Origin: an uncultured Hyphomicrobium sp.
GTDB taxonomy: Bacteria > Pseudomonadota > Alphaproteobacteria > Rhizobiales > Hyphomicrobiaceae
Length of the DNA stretch: 64,000 nucleotides
NCBI GenBank assembly: GCA_934555825.1
Contig: CAKTFJ010000005.1
Location: 95,207-159,206 of the forward strand
Reading direction: 5' to 3'
Positions within the stretch are counted from its first letter, which is position 1; every line of letters begins with the position of its first letter. The notes beneath the pieces are model-generated. The model was given only the letters and a program-made list of their open reading frames with translations, ran no database searches and had not been told where the DNA came from. A program made the translations under genes and the position numbers. This document shows positions 26,916 through 35,822 of the stretch, piece after piece.

Positions 26916-27308
26916 ATGCCGCGGAAGAGGACGTCTAGATTTCGTCACGGGATCTTTCTCAAGCGGGTTTACGAAATGCGGTGTCCGAATGGCGGGGTGC
27001 GTGTGCTCGTGGACCGCATCTGGCCGCGCGGTTTCCGGAAAGAAGATGCCGAGATCGATGTGTGGCTGAAGGACGTCGCGCCGAGCACGGAGTTGAGACG
27101 CTGGTTCCAGCACGACGTTGCGCGGTGGCCGGAATTCAATCGACGCTACCGGCAAGAACTCGAGGCAAATGAAAGGAGCCTCGCCGTTCTGGAAGATCTG
27201 GCTCGGCGCGGCCCGATCACCTTGGTGTTTGCTGCGGCGGATGTCGCACACAACAACGCGGTGGTGTTACTCGCTTATCTCAAGCAACGGATCTGCGCCG
27301 GGCGCTGA
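26916..27308 (+). CDS. DUF488 (YeaO-type) protein
   Basis: 130-residue DUF488-family protein. Family features are the IFLKRVYEMRCPNGGVRVLVDRIWPRGFRKE start, WLKDVAPSTELRRWFQHDVARWPEFNRRYRQEL in the middle and the end TLVFAAADVAHNNAVVLLAYL. Function in bacteria is not established. The region before KRVYE is slightly longer than usual; an in-frame ATG at 26976 is inside the family domain, so 26916 is preferred. Confidence 0.85.
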   Translation: MPRKRTSRFRHGIFLKRVYEMRCPNGGVRVLVDRIWPRGFRKEDAEIDVWLKDVAPSTELRRWFQHDVARWPEFNRRYRQELEANERSLAVLEDLARRGPITLVFAAADVAHNNAVVLLAYLKQRICAGR

Positions 27309-27341
27309 GGCTGTGGCGCGATTAGCTAGAAGGTTCCGGCA

Positions 27342-27467
27342 CTACCAGATCCTGAACGCGAAAAAGTGGATCAACAGGAACCCCGATATGAGGATCGCGA
27401 GAAAGATTGCAGTTTGAACGGGGTCGTCGCGTTCGTGCTCCTGGTCTTTTTGGGGCTCGTTGCTCAT
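27342..27467 (-). CDS. Small single-pass membrane protein (41 residues)
   Basis: 41-residue protein: a charged N-terminus (SNEPQKDQEHERDDPVQ) and one membrane helix (AIFLAILISGFLLIHFFAF). GGAGG lies six bases upstream of the ATG. The start overlaps the previous gene's stop as ATGA, indicating coupled translation. Family not recognised. The good ribosome-binding site and coupling make it likely real. Confidence 0.7.
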   Translation of the reverse strand: MSNEPQKDQEHERDDPVQTAIFLAILISGFLLIHFFAFRIW

Positions 27468-27748
27468 GATGGCCTCCAGTGCGTTTCGGGACGGCGATGT
27501 GAGCGCGTTCGGCTGGGTACCAGGGTACGGTCGCCCATCCAGCGCCCGAGGGCGAAGGCGATGTAGAAGAGCGCGAGGTTGCCCAAAAGGTGCATGAGAA
27601 CGCGCTCTGTATCGTAGGTCCATGACAGGGCGGCCACCAAGGGGCCGCTGGCGGTGAACAGGGCAGCGGGTGCGATCCAATGGGACTGTGCGAAGCCGAA
27701 CCAAAAGAGAAGGCTTGCTAGGAGCAGGGCTACGATTGCGACAAGCAT
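27464..27748 (-). CDS. Small membrane protein (94 residues)
   Basis: 94 residues with GGAGGCAAC just before the ATG at 27748. Membrane segments are MLVAIVALLLASLLFWFGFA, a central APAALFTASGPLVAALSW and LLGNLALFYIAFALGRWMG, with a basic C-terminal tail. Not recognised. It is divergent from the MarR gene and coupled to the 41-residue protein, so MarR could regulate this pair. A longer upstream extension in the same frame overlaps marR and is not used. Confidence 0.72.
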   Translation of the reverse strand: MLVAIVALLLASLLFWFGFAQSHWIAPAALFTASGPLVAALSWTYDTERVLMHLLGNLALFYIAFALGRWMGDRTLVPSRTRSHRRPETHWRPS

Positions 27749-27954
27749 GACGTTGCCTCCCTTTTTCGGAGCCGGAGTGTGTGCGGGGCGCTCCAGCGAA
27801 GCTGCGCCGACATCAAAGTAAAATGGTTTTTTCCTGCACAAAGGCTCTAGTCCCGGCGCCTTCCTACAGCGTAAGGACAGAACGCTCTGTCGGACGGAAA
27901 CGGTAAGCGCGCGTCGATGTGGATCGCCCGCTGTGCCGACTCCTCTAATATTGC

Positions 27955-27967
27955 ATCGTGATACGAT
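27955..27967. promoter_or_regulatory. Candidate MarR operator
   Basis: Perfect inverted repeat ATCGT-GAT-ACGAT between the divergent small-membrane genes and marR, 18 bases upstream of the marR ATG and in an AT-rich stretch. MarR proteins commonly bind such repeats in their own promoter. Assignment is by position only. Confidence 0.45.
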
Positions 27968-27985
27968 ATATTCAAGGTTGAAACC

Positions 27986-28426
27986 ATGGCCAAGGCTGCG
28001 CGCACGAAATTTCCGAAGCAAAGCTATGTCGCGCTTGCGGAATTCAGGTACGCGTTGAGGCAGTTTTTTGCGTTCAGCGAGAGGGCGGCGGACGAGGCTG
28101 GCCTAAGCCCTCAGCAGTATCAGGCCCTACTGGCAATCAAAGGCGCTCCGGAGGGTTCCGAGCTAGGGATCCAGGAGATTGCCGCGCGCTTGATGATCCG
28201 TCATCACAGCGCGGTCGAGCTCGTGAACCGTCTCGAGAAAAACGGCTTCGTCGTACGGGTGAAGAGCAAGGTCGATGCGCGGCGGGTGCAGGTTCGGACA
28301 ACGCCCAAGACGGAGCGGATCATGGACGGGCTTGCGGCCGCCCACCTTCGCGAGCTCAAGGGGATCCGGCCAGTGCTCGATCAGTTGCTTGCCGAGTTCG
28401 ATCCGCCCTCGGGATCGGGTGATTGA
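27986..28426 (+). CDS. MarR-family transcriptional regulator
   Basis: 146-residue winged-helix regulator. The recognition region reads SPQQYQALLAIKGAPEG, then LGIQEIAARLMIRHHSAVELVNRLEKNGFVVR and the wing VDARRVQVRTTPKTERIM. MarR proteins usually repress a divergent gene and release on binding small aromatic ligands or oxidants. The divergent partner here is the small membrane-protein pair, with an inverted repeat between them. Confidence 0.92.
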   Translation: MAKAARTKFPKQSYVALAEFRYALRQFFAFSERAADEAGLSPQQYQALLAIKGAPEGSELGIQEIAARLMIRHHSAVELVNRLEKNGFVVRVKSKVDARRVQVRTTPKTERIMDGLAAAHLRELKGIRPVLDQLLAEFDPPSGSGD

Positions 28427-28450
28427 GCTGGAACACAATGCCCGCTCTAT

Positions 28451-29629
28451 TCATGGGTCGATATAGGCGGCCTCGGCGAATGGGTTCGAGGACTTGCTGC
28501 TTGCGAACAGTAGAGACCACTGCACCGCAAGCTTGAGCCGCAGGTATAGCGAACCAAAGTAGCCGCGTTCCCTGCGCCAATTCGTTTTGTCCGTATAGCC
28601 GAGGTACGTCCAAAGGAATGAGCGTCGGACGTACGAACGACACTCGTCGAGCTGCATCGGCTGAGACCGCGGGATTTGAACGAATTCGTTTGCCGTGGAT
28701 TGCAAGGCGCTTGCTTGCTTGGCCGTGACATCAGCCGGGTGCCACGCGCCTTCGACGGAGTGCGAGAAGATGGAGGCGAACGTCACGAGCGAAATGTAAT
28801 AGTTGCCGAGCGATGTCAGGTGAACGCTATCCGATACGAGGCTATCAACCGTAGAACGGACGCTCGAACGCGTTATGCCTTCGATGCCTGGTTCCTGGGT
28901 GGCTCGCTCAAGCAGATAGGCGAGCGCGCTCGAGGCAGGCAATGACACGATGCGATCGTGGCGTCCATCGGTGACGAGTTTGCTGTTCATTTCTGCGATG
29001 ACGCACTGCCAGACGGGGGCCGCCTCTCTCTCATACGCGATCCAACGCCTCGGATCGCTTTTGTCATCGAGTGGTAGCCATGGCTCATAGAAGTGGGTGA
29101 CGCCCCGAGGGTTGTGTGCAGCGAAGCGGCGCTGAAAATCTCGGAAGTGGAGAATGGTGTCGTTCCATATGAGAGATCCCAGCAGGTGATGCTGCTCGGT
29201 AATTAAAAGTACGTCGTAAGGCGTGCCTTTCTGACGATCGAATTCGTCAAGGACATCGATCCGTGCGTTCGAGCGATCAATGCCCTGTGCGTAGCCGGTC
29301 CAGGGCGCTTCATCCGATGCGTTGCCGCGCGACCGTTGTTTGATGGACGATCCATCCAAATGCTGCTGGTTCCAAGACAGTGGAAACCCAAAGCTGGCGG
29401 CAATCTCCGCCACATTCCTGGGGATAGGCTTATTCGTGAGGCTGTGGCCCGAGACGAACATGCTCTGCGGTGCCGGCATGCTGCGGTCTCCAGATTTAGC
29501 GGAGGCAACACTGGCGGTCCCGAGCAAAAGCACAGCGCCAACGCTTGCCATTAATGTCCGATAGGTCGTTCGATTCTGGGTGTGAGGCTTTGGGCGTCTG
29601 TGACTGGCGTTTCCCACACGGTACGCCAT
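28451..29629 (-). CDS. SGNH/GDSL-like secreted protein of the exopolysaccharide locus
   Basis: 392 residues from the ATG at 29629, chosen because GGGGAGAAGGAA precedes it and because it lies one base after the stop of the chain-length gene. It has a signal/membrane segment (LMASVGAVLLLGTASVASA). MFVSGHSLTN resembles block I of SGNH hydrolases (serine in GHSL) and SDSVHLTSLGNYY resembles block V (Asp-x-x-His). The central part has LLITEQHHLLGSLIWNDT. Such proteins add or remove acyl groups on polysaccharides; that role is inferred from the fold-like motifs and position. The family itself is not certain. Confidence 0.65.
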   Translation of the reverse strand: MAYRVGNASHRRPKPHTQNRTTYRTLMASVGAVLLLGTASVASAKSGDRSMPAPQSMFVSGHSLTNKPIPRNVAEIAASFGFPLSWNQQHLDGSSIKQRSRGNASDEAPWTGYAQGIDRSNARIDVLDEFDRQKGTPYDVLLITEQHHLLGSLIWNDTILHFRDFQRRFAAHNPRGVTHFYEPWLPLDDKSDPRRWIAYEREAAPVWQCVIAEMNSKLVTDGRHDRIVSLPASSALAYLLERATQEPGIEGITRSSVRSTVDSLVSDSVHLTSLGNYYISLVTFASIFSHSVEGAWHPADVTAKQASALQSTANEFVQIPRSQPMQLDECRSYVRRSFLWTYLGYTDKTNWRRERGYFGSLYLRLKLAVQWSLLFASSKSSNPFAEAAYIDP

Positions 29630-29630
29630 G

Positions 29631-31358
29631 TCATTCCTTCTCCCCACGCGTTCCGATGAGCCGAATACCCTTTCTCGTATGGTCGCCAACACGGGTTCGA
29701 TAGGACCGGCGAACACCTTCGCTGAGTAATTTGCGAGACGCTTGGATGAGGCTGTTCTGCCGCGACCAGAATGTGTTTTGTGGCGACAGAGTCCAACGCA
29801 TCTGTTTGGTATTTACTTTGTTGAGCACCGATCCAACGAGCCGGTCTTGAAAAGAGGATGCGGCGTTGATGCCCACCTCGATATTGTTCTTCGATGCTTG
29901 TTTCCATCCCACGACGAGAAGAAATCCGTCGACGAAGCGGGCTGACGCTCGGATGTCGCCACCCATGCCGAGCGTCGGCATGTCGAATATGATGTGGTCG
30001 TACGTCAAGCTGGCCTCTTCGAGGAAGCGTCGCAAGTTGTCCGTCCAGATATTGGTGGCGGTGCTTTCCGAGCTGCCGAGGGGCATAAAGTTCAACTTCG
30101 TTTGAGGTTCGACCAGGACGTAAGTGTCCAGCGAACTTTCCTCATCACGTAAATAGTCGATGAGACCCGAGTTGCCTGTTCCTGCGAGACTGCGTGACAG
30201 TTCCGGATCATAGACGTCGCCATCAACGAGAAGAACGCGCTTGTTGGTGGCTGCAATCGACAGTGCAAGCGCGGTCGCGATCGTCGATCGTCCCTCTCCT
30301 GCAAACGTAGAGCTGACGCCGAGGCAACGAAGTCCCCGGCCGCTGAAACAATCCTGGCATGCGGCCTCCACGATTCGAAGCGTATGCCATGTTGGTGACA
30401 GCGGATCGTGGAGCACGTTGTCCAGAAGCGAGGAATGGACGCTGAAGACTCTTTCTGTCTCTGTTTCTGTCTTGTCCGGCTCCGCTTCCGACTCATCCGT
30501 ATCGCTTGGGGCGTCTTCAATGATGTCGGCGACTGGCCGGGCTAGATCCGGTAGGAGTGGAACGGCACCTAGGCACGCGGCGCCGGTAGCGGCCGCCGCC
30601 TCTTCCGGCGTTACGATGCGTCGGTCGATGAGCTTCCAAGCAATGGCACCTGCGACGGCCAAGCCCCCGCCGAACACTGCAGCCGCTGCGATTATGAAGA
30701 TGCCGCGAAGGTTGCTCTTGTGCGGCGGAGGCAAAGCTTCCGCAATGACGCGTGCTTTGGGTCCAACCTCTCGGAGTCGATCCCGCAACCAACTGCTGCC
30801 CGCCTGAGCGGCATCGAGCCGGGCTGCATTCAGCTCCGCAATATAGGCTCTGGCAAATTCATTGGCGACGCGCGCCGCCACATCCGGCTGCTGCGACGTA
30901 TAGGAGATTTGGACGACGTTGCTTAGGCCTGCTCGATCCACGACAAAGCCGCGACGGAGCCTCTCAAGCGCAGCCGCCCTGCGTTCAAGTGAAGCGTCGG
31001 CATCGAGCAGTTCAAGCGTGTTCAATACGCTGAGCGCGACGCGATCGGACCGGATGATCTGGAGCTGCGTCTCGAGGAAGGCAGGATCGGGATGCGTTTC
31101 GGCGAAGAATGTATCCTCTCGACTGAACGTCAGTCGAAGGTTGGTCAGTTGCAGTTGTGTTGAGGCGGTGTAGCTCGGCGAACGCATAACGACGAACAGA
31201 GCGGCCAGCGCCACCAGAACGAGCGGGCAGATGATGATGAGCCAGCGGCGCTGAAGGACCGCAGCGATTAACCATCGTAGGTCGAACGCGTCTGCCGATG
31301 CTTGGCCCTCAGCATCGTATCCGACCGATTTCGGCCTATCGACATTCTTGTACAACAT
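29631..31358 (-). CDS. Polysaccharide chain-length determinant / BY-kinase-like protein (ExoP/Wzc-like)
   Basis: 575-residue inner-membrane protein regulating polymer length and export. Membrane segment 1 is about residues 38-58 and segment 2 about 219-240, with a short periplasmic domain between them ending in a GNVR-like stretch (LSNVVQISYTSQQPDVAARVANEFARAYI). A cytoplasmic P-loop domain follows (345-540). Its Walker A reads TFAGEGRST: Arg357 replaces the usual lysine. Walker A' (VLLVDGDVYDPELS) and Walker B (IIFDMPTLG) are intact. There is no tyrosine-rich tail. It is shorter than Sinorhizobium ExoP. It may be a kinase-weak or kinase-dead regulator; this is inference. Confidence 0.87.
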   Translation of the reverse strand: MLYKNVDRPKSVGYDAEGQASADAFDLRWLIAAVLQRRWLIIICPLVLVALAALFVVMRSPSYTASTQLQLTNLRLTFSREDTFFAETHPDPAFLETQLQIIRSDRVALSVLNTLELLDADASLERRAAALERLRRGFVVDRAGLSNVVQISYTSQQPDVAARVANEFARAYIAELNAARLDAAQAGSSWLRDRLREVGPKARVIAEALPPPHKSNLRGIFIIAAAAVFGGGLAVAGAIAWKLIDRRIVTPEEAAAATGAACLGAVPLLPDLARPVADIIEDAPSDTDESEAEPDKTETETERVFSVHSSLLDNVLHDPLSPTWHTLRIVEAACQDCFSGRGLRCLGVSSTFAGEGRSTIATALALSIAATNKRVLLVDGDVYDPELSRSLAGTGNSGLIDYLRDEESSLDTYVLVEPQTKLNFMPLGSSESTATNIWTDNLRRFLEEASLTYDHIIFDMPTLGMGGDIRASARFVDGFLLVVGWKQASKNNIEVGINAASSFQDRLVGSVLNKVNTKQMRWTLSPQNTFWSRQNSLIQASRKLLSEGVRRSYRTRVGDHTRKGIRLIGTRGEKE

Positions 31359-31540
31359 TAGAAGCCGCTTCTCGCATTGCGCGTATGGTCGAATGCCACG
31401 CGAAAATTTGCAAGGCGCGTGCCACGGTTCTTGGCCGGATCTAAGTTGCTCATTCCGAGCCCCGATTTCCGCCGTGCGGGCTCGCTACTCCCGACAACCC
31501 AGATAAAGTACGTCGTGTGAGGTTCTTCCACCACGGGACT

Positions 31541-32488
31541 CTATCGATGGTTAATGGAGATACCTAAAGCTCCTAGCATCCGTCCGAGACCTTGGAGAAA
31601 GACAGCCACGGCCGAGTGGGCCTCCGCAGGTTGCCGGCGGACGAGCCGCATCGGAACGAGCGTTGATGCGGCCGCGATCATCCGTCCGCCACGGAGCAGT
31701 GCGCGCAGTCTTGTGGCGCTCCCGGATGCCACGGTCGTCAGCGCCTCCGTGTTGCCGTACCAGAACCGGCGACGGAGCTGATACTTTAGCGTAAGCCGCT
31801 GGGCGGGCACCTGTTCATAGACCACGGCCCGCGCGGCCCGACGGTTTCTGAACCCTAGCTTCTGCGCCTGGATCATGAACATCGCGTCTTCTCCGCCCGT
31901 CCGTCCAAAATCGGGATCGAATTGAATATCGGACCTGCAGATGGCGTCGGCGGCGAGCAGCATATTTTTCATGTAACCTTCGGTTACAAATTCTCCGTCC
32001 TCTCCCTCCAGCGGCGGGTCGAAGTAGGGGCCCTGGTGCACCCACGGCGGAGCTGCTTCCGGAAACCGGTCGATGCATACCCCGGTCACCATTTCCGCGT
32101 CTCCGAGCGCGTGCACTCTCAGGAGTTCGGCTAGCCAGCCTTGGCCCGGAGTGCAGTCGTCGTCGATGAGGGCGATCAGCCCTGCCATCTCAATGCCGCC
32201 GCGTATGGCCAAGTTTCGGGCGATGGCGATGTTCCGCGATCCTGCGGGAATGTATCTGATGCCCAGATCGAAAGCGGAGATATTGCGCTTCACCGCAGTC
32301 TCGGCAGATTTCTCAGGATCGTCATCAACCACGACTACGCCGACGCGCGTATAGTCGGAGACGCGGTCAGCCTCTTCGCGTATCCGCTCCAGGAGCGCCG
32401 CGATCATTTGCGGCCGCCGGCATGTACAAATGCACACGGCGACGCTCAATGGGCGTTGTGACGATGCGGCCGTGCTTGTCCTCTCCAT
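31541..32488 (-). CDS. Family 2 glycosyltransferase
   Basis: 315-residue GT2 (GT-A fold) enzyme that adds a sugar to the lipid-linked repeat unit. It begins SVAVCICTCRRPQMIAALLERI; the nucleotide-binding acidic residues are VVVVDDDPE and ALIDDDCTPGQGWLAELL. The acceptor-side part is FGRTGGEDAMFMIQAQKLGFRN. The preferred start is the ATG at 32488; an ATG at 32524 is in frame and possible. Sugar specificity unknown. Confidence 0.88.
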   Translation of the reverse strand: MERTSTAASSQRPLSVAVCICTCRRPQMIAALLERIREEADRVSDYTRVGVVVVDDDPEKSAETAVKRNISAFDLGIRYIPAGSRNIAIARNLAIRGGIEMAGLIALIDDDCTPGQGWLAELLRVHALGDAEMVTGVCIDRFPEAAPPWVHQGPYFDPPLEGEDGEFVTEGYMKNMLLAADAICRSDIQFDPDFGRTGGEDAMFMIQAQKLGFRNRRAARAVVYEQVPAQRLTLKYQLRRRFWYGNTEALTTVASGSATRLRALLRGGRMIAAASTLVPMRLVRRQPAEAHSAVAVFLQGLGRMLGALGISINHR

Positions 32489-32730
32489 GACGCTAGATCC
32501 GTGAGCCTGTCGATGCGGTCGCATCGGCTCTGTCGCCCGCTTCGCTACGTGCGCGCGTCAGACAGACCGCAAAAGCAGAAGTGGTCTTTGGCATGTTTGC
32601 AAAACCATCGAATATCATGGTCATGGAATATATCCTGGCGCCAAGCGGGCGCGCTTCTCGCGGGTCGCGGAGACAATAATTGTTATCACACATGCGGAGG
32701 ATCGCGACGGCTTCTCCGTTTGCCGGATCG

Positions 32731-33825
32731 TTACGGTGTCGATGTCAGGCCCGATGGCTTGAGCGTCAGGTAGGGTCGCTTTCTCAACTTTCGAAGCGTA
32801 CGGGGGATCAGCCAAGACCTTACCGTCAGATACTCCCTGTCGTTGTGTCCGAACCGGCTGCGGTGTCTCAGATACCGTTGAAGCATAATCGGTTTGCTAC
32901 GGTTCTTTAGACAGGAACTGAATGACAGTACGCGTGATAGATCGTGAGACGGCTGCATCACGCGCATCATTAGTGTGCTCAGTTGGCGGTGCTCTTCCGA
33001 AAAATCGGTGCGCCCCGGAATGTCGATGAGTTGCATTGCGTGGTTACAAAACGGTGCTGTATCGAAAGGCTCCAGGCCCTCTCGGTGGGACAGCGATGCA
33101 ACCAAGTAGCGAGAGATGTCGAGCGCGACCTGCGATTGGGCGACAAACTTAGTGTAGCCAACATTGTTGCCGTGCAGGCGATAGAGAATGAGGCGTTCGG
33201 ACAGGTTTGCGCAACGCCCGAGAAATGCGAGCTGGCCAAACAGGAAATAGTCCTCAGCGAGACCCGGCACGGTGGTTCTCTGTTCGCTTGGAAGCCAGCG
33301 CATAAAATCGACGCCGTAGCGTACTTCAAGCTGCCGCAGGGTATCGCGCCGGTAGGCGACTGTCGGATGGAGCAGAGGGGTGAAGAACAATGCGTTCGCG
33401 GTGACGCCGTGCGCACTTGTCGGATATTCGATCTGACCGATCACTTTGCCTCTACCGTCGATGGTGGTGGCGTTCGAACCCACGACATCGAGCGTCGGAT
33501 CGGTTTTCATCGCGGAAGCGAGGGAATCGAGGCGATGCGGAAGCGATATATCGTCAGCATCCTGCCGCGCGACGAAGCGGCAGTCGCACATCTCCAGCCC
33601 CTTGTTGAGCAAATCCGAAAGCCCATCCGCTTCAACGGATCGGACCTGTACGCGCGGATCTTGCTCGCCATGGCGCAAAGCGATTTCGGCGCTCGCATCG
33701 TCTGAGCAATGGTCGAGGACCAACAAGCGCCAATCCCGATGGGTCTGGCTGCGGATGCTCGTGATGGCCTGCGAAAGGTACTCGGCGCCGTTTCTCACAG
33801 GCAGTAGGATATCAATTTCCGCCAT
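32731..33825 (-). CDS. Family 2 glycosyltransferase
   Basis: 364-residue GT2 protein. N-terminal IDILLPVRNGAEYLSQAITSIRSQTHRDW leads to LVLDHCSDDASAEI and the acidic FVARQDADDISLPHRLDSL motif. LAEDYFLFGQLAFLG corresponds to the catalytic-base region. The basic C-terminus has no membrane segment. Its start overlaps the Wzx stop by 14 bases, so flippase and transferase are co-translated. Confidence 0.9.
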   Translation of the reverse strand: MAEIDILLPVRNGAEYLSQAITSIRSQTHRDWRLLVLDHCSDDASAEIALRHGEQDPRVQVRSVEADGLSDLLNKGLEMCDCRFVARQDADDISLPHRLDSLASAMKTDPTLDVVGSNATTIDGRGKVIGQIEYPTSAHGVTANALFFTPLLHPTVAYRRDTLRQLEVRYGVDFMRWLPSEQRTTVPGLAEDYFLFGQLAFLGRCANLSERLILYRLHGNNVGYTKFVAQSQVALDISRYLVASLSHREGLEPFDTAPFCNHAMQLIDIPGRTDFSEEHRQLSTLMMRVMQPSHDLSRVLSFSSCLKNRSKPIMLQRYLRHRSRFGHNDREYLTVRSWLIPRTLRKLRKRPYLTLKPSGLTSTP

Positions 33826-35185
33826 CGAGCGTCCCCAAGAGACCAGCGATCTCGTTTAGAGGTACGGTGTCGAACGCGCTGCCAAAACCGGCTAGCGAAC
33901 GTATCCCCGACATGGCGAGAACCATCGATAGAAATAGGAGGGTTGCGACTGCGTCCTGGGTCAGAAAAGAAAATTGCTCACGCTTCTGGCCGACTCCGAT
34001 GACGGCGTAGCGTCCGAGATCGCTTAGAGCGACGACCATGATGGCTCCAAGTATGCCCAGATATCGATAAGCGAGGGGAAGAGCTATCAGATAGTAGGCA
34101 AGTTTGGTTCCGTTGGCGACTACGGCATAAGACGGTTTGCCGAACCCCAGTATCGCGTACTCGTTGATGGAGCACAGGATGGCGAGCCACACTCCAAAAA
34201 GGAGAATAGGTAGCATCCAACCTGCCTCGTGATAGCGCGCGTCGTAGGCGAGGTGAACGGCGAGATCGGCGACCGAGATGCCAAAGGCGACGCTGGCAGC
34301 CGCCACGACGAGCAGCTTGAAGCGGATAGCCGAAAGGCGGGCACGGGTATCTGCGCGGGCGTGGCCCTGCGCTTCGGAAACCACCGGAAACACCACGGAG
34401 TATCCGATACGCGAGGCCAGAAGGATTGGCATGTCGGCCAATGTTCGCGCGATGGCGTAAACGCCGACAACGGCCAACGGTGCAACGTGGCCGATGTAGA
34501 GGCGATCGAAGCTCATGCACAGGAACATCAAGATGGACGAGAGAAATATCCAACGCCCAAAGGTCAGTATCTCCCAAGCGTAGGTCTTGTTGAAAGCGAT
34601 CCGGTTACGGTCGTCTGTCAAAAAATAGCTTGTCGCCGTCCGGATGAGCGCGGCGATCAAGACCCCGATCATCAGGGAGTTGATTGTAGGACTAACGAGA
34701 GCGGCCATAATAACGATCGCTGCACCCACGACATCCTGAGCGAGGTCGAACATGGTGAGTTTGGCGAGTTGTAGCCTGCGATGCAGGAGGAGCAGTGAGG
34801 TCGACGCTAAGCCTGCGACGAGGAGAATTGCTCCGCTCAGCGCGAAAGCGCTCTCGGGGACGGAGTACAATTGCCCGATCGGTGCGGCGCATATGAGGAG
34901 TACAACGCAAAGAAACACGCCCCTCACGATTTGCATAATCCAGGCTGTATTGAAAAATTCCGGTGAGCCCCCAACCTTGTTTTGGATAACGTTTTGGGCA
35001 AGTCCGACGTCAGCGCTCAGATCGACGCCCTGCCTGACCGTATTCACGATCATGACCATGCCAAATGTCTCGGGGGTCAGGAGCCGGGACAGAATGATGT
35101 TGGATCCGAAACGGGTAACGATGGATGCCGCGTAGGTGCCCACGGTCCATGCCACGCCACGGGCGACTTTGCCGGTTGCAGTCAA
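33812..35185 (-). CDS. Wzx-type oligosaccharide flippase
   Basis: 457-residue polytopic membrane protein of the MOP/Wzx superfamily which moves undecaprenyl-linked repeat units across the inner membrane. It begins TGKVARGVAWTVGTYAASIVTRFGSNIILSRLLTPETFG, typical of the PST family. About 12-14 membrane segments follow (FLCVVLLICAAPIGQLYSVPES; GAIMVVALSDLGRYAVIGVG; AVATLLFLSMVLAMSG and so on). Divergent from the ExoF-like gene, with a 637-base region between. Confidence 0.92.
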   Translation of the reverse strand: MTATGKVARGVAWTVGTYAASIVTRFGSNIILSRLLTPETFGMVMIVNTVRQGVDLSADVGLAQNVIQNKVGGSPEFFNTAWIMQIVRGVFLCVVLLICAAPIGQLYSVPESAFALSGAILLVAGLASTSLLLLHRRLQLAKLTMFDLAQDVVGAAIVIMAALVSPTINSLMIGVLIAALIRTATSYFLTDDRNRIAFNKTYAWEILTFGRWIFLSSILMFLCMSFDRLYIGHVAPLAVVGVYAIARTLADMPILLASRIGYSVVFPVVSEAQGHARADTRARLSAIRFKLLVVAAASVAFGISVADLAVHLAYDARYHEAGWMLPILLFGVWLAILCSINEYAILGFGKPSYAVVANGTKLAYYLIALPLAYRYLGILGAIMVVALSDLGRYAVIGVGQKREQFSFLTQDAVATLLFLSMVLAMSGIRSLAGFGSAFDTVPLNEIAGLLGTLDGGN

Positions 35186-35822
35186 GTGCTCACCCCTACA
35201 CGCTGTGCATCGCAGCGGTTGCTCCCAATAGCGCGGCTCACCTTAACGCTCCGATCTGGTCTTCGGCCGAACCGTTCTCATCCCCGTCCGCAGTCGTCGC
35301 CGGACGGTCAAGAGTGTGGATCGCATCGCACATAGCAAGGGGTGAACGATCTTCCGCGAGGCTATGTCCCGATTTGGGACGCGTCGTCGCTGCGCAACGA
35401 CCCCTAGCAAAGCTCCGCAAAAGTTAGGCCAGACATTCGGGCTGGGTTGCGAAAGGGCGTGCCGATTTGGGGGCATTCAGAACGCCTGTGGATCGGCATG
35501 AAATTTGACCCCTGTTCGAGGGTGATTGCCAGAACGCCGAGTTGGTGCGGTCCTTACGACATGTCGTAAATTGGGACACTTCATCGGCGCTTGCGGGATT
35601 CTTCTCAATAGACCGTACGCACGGAAATTATCTCGTTACGGACGCGGTTTAGCTCGCTCGTCCGCTGCTCAAGGTTGCCGACACGGCGTTTCGATCGTCT
35701 CACCTGTATCGTGGAAAGCCCACTCCTTTCGGCAGTGCTCCTCTGATTGGTCCGGCAATTGCATCCCTGGCATTTGCACCGGGGACCCGTCGCATCGACA
35801 ACCCGCTGGGAGCGAAGTGCGT
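35186..35822. other. Divergent control region of the exopolysaccharide locus
   Basis: 637 bases between the divergent wzx and export-protein genes with no supported gene; the upstream in-frame extension of the export gene here has no protein-like character. It holds a perfect 16-base palindrome (35554-35569) described separately. This is the main regulatory region of the locus. Confidence 0.6.
35554..35569. promoter_or_regulatory. Perfect 16-base palindrome, candidate operator
   Basis: TTACGACATGTCGTAA is identical to its own reverse complement. It lies 254 bases upstream of the export-protein ATG and about 370 bases upstream of wzx. A perfect palindrome of this length strongly suggests a dimeric regulator site (for example LuxR- or TetR-like), but the protein is not encoded next to it. 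Confidence 0.65.

Noticed and set aside
27749..28021. N-terminal extension of the 94-residue membrane protein
   Set aside because: It would overlap marR; the internal ATG at 27748 has an excellent ribosome-binding site and begins a membrane helix.
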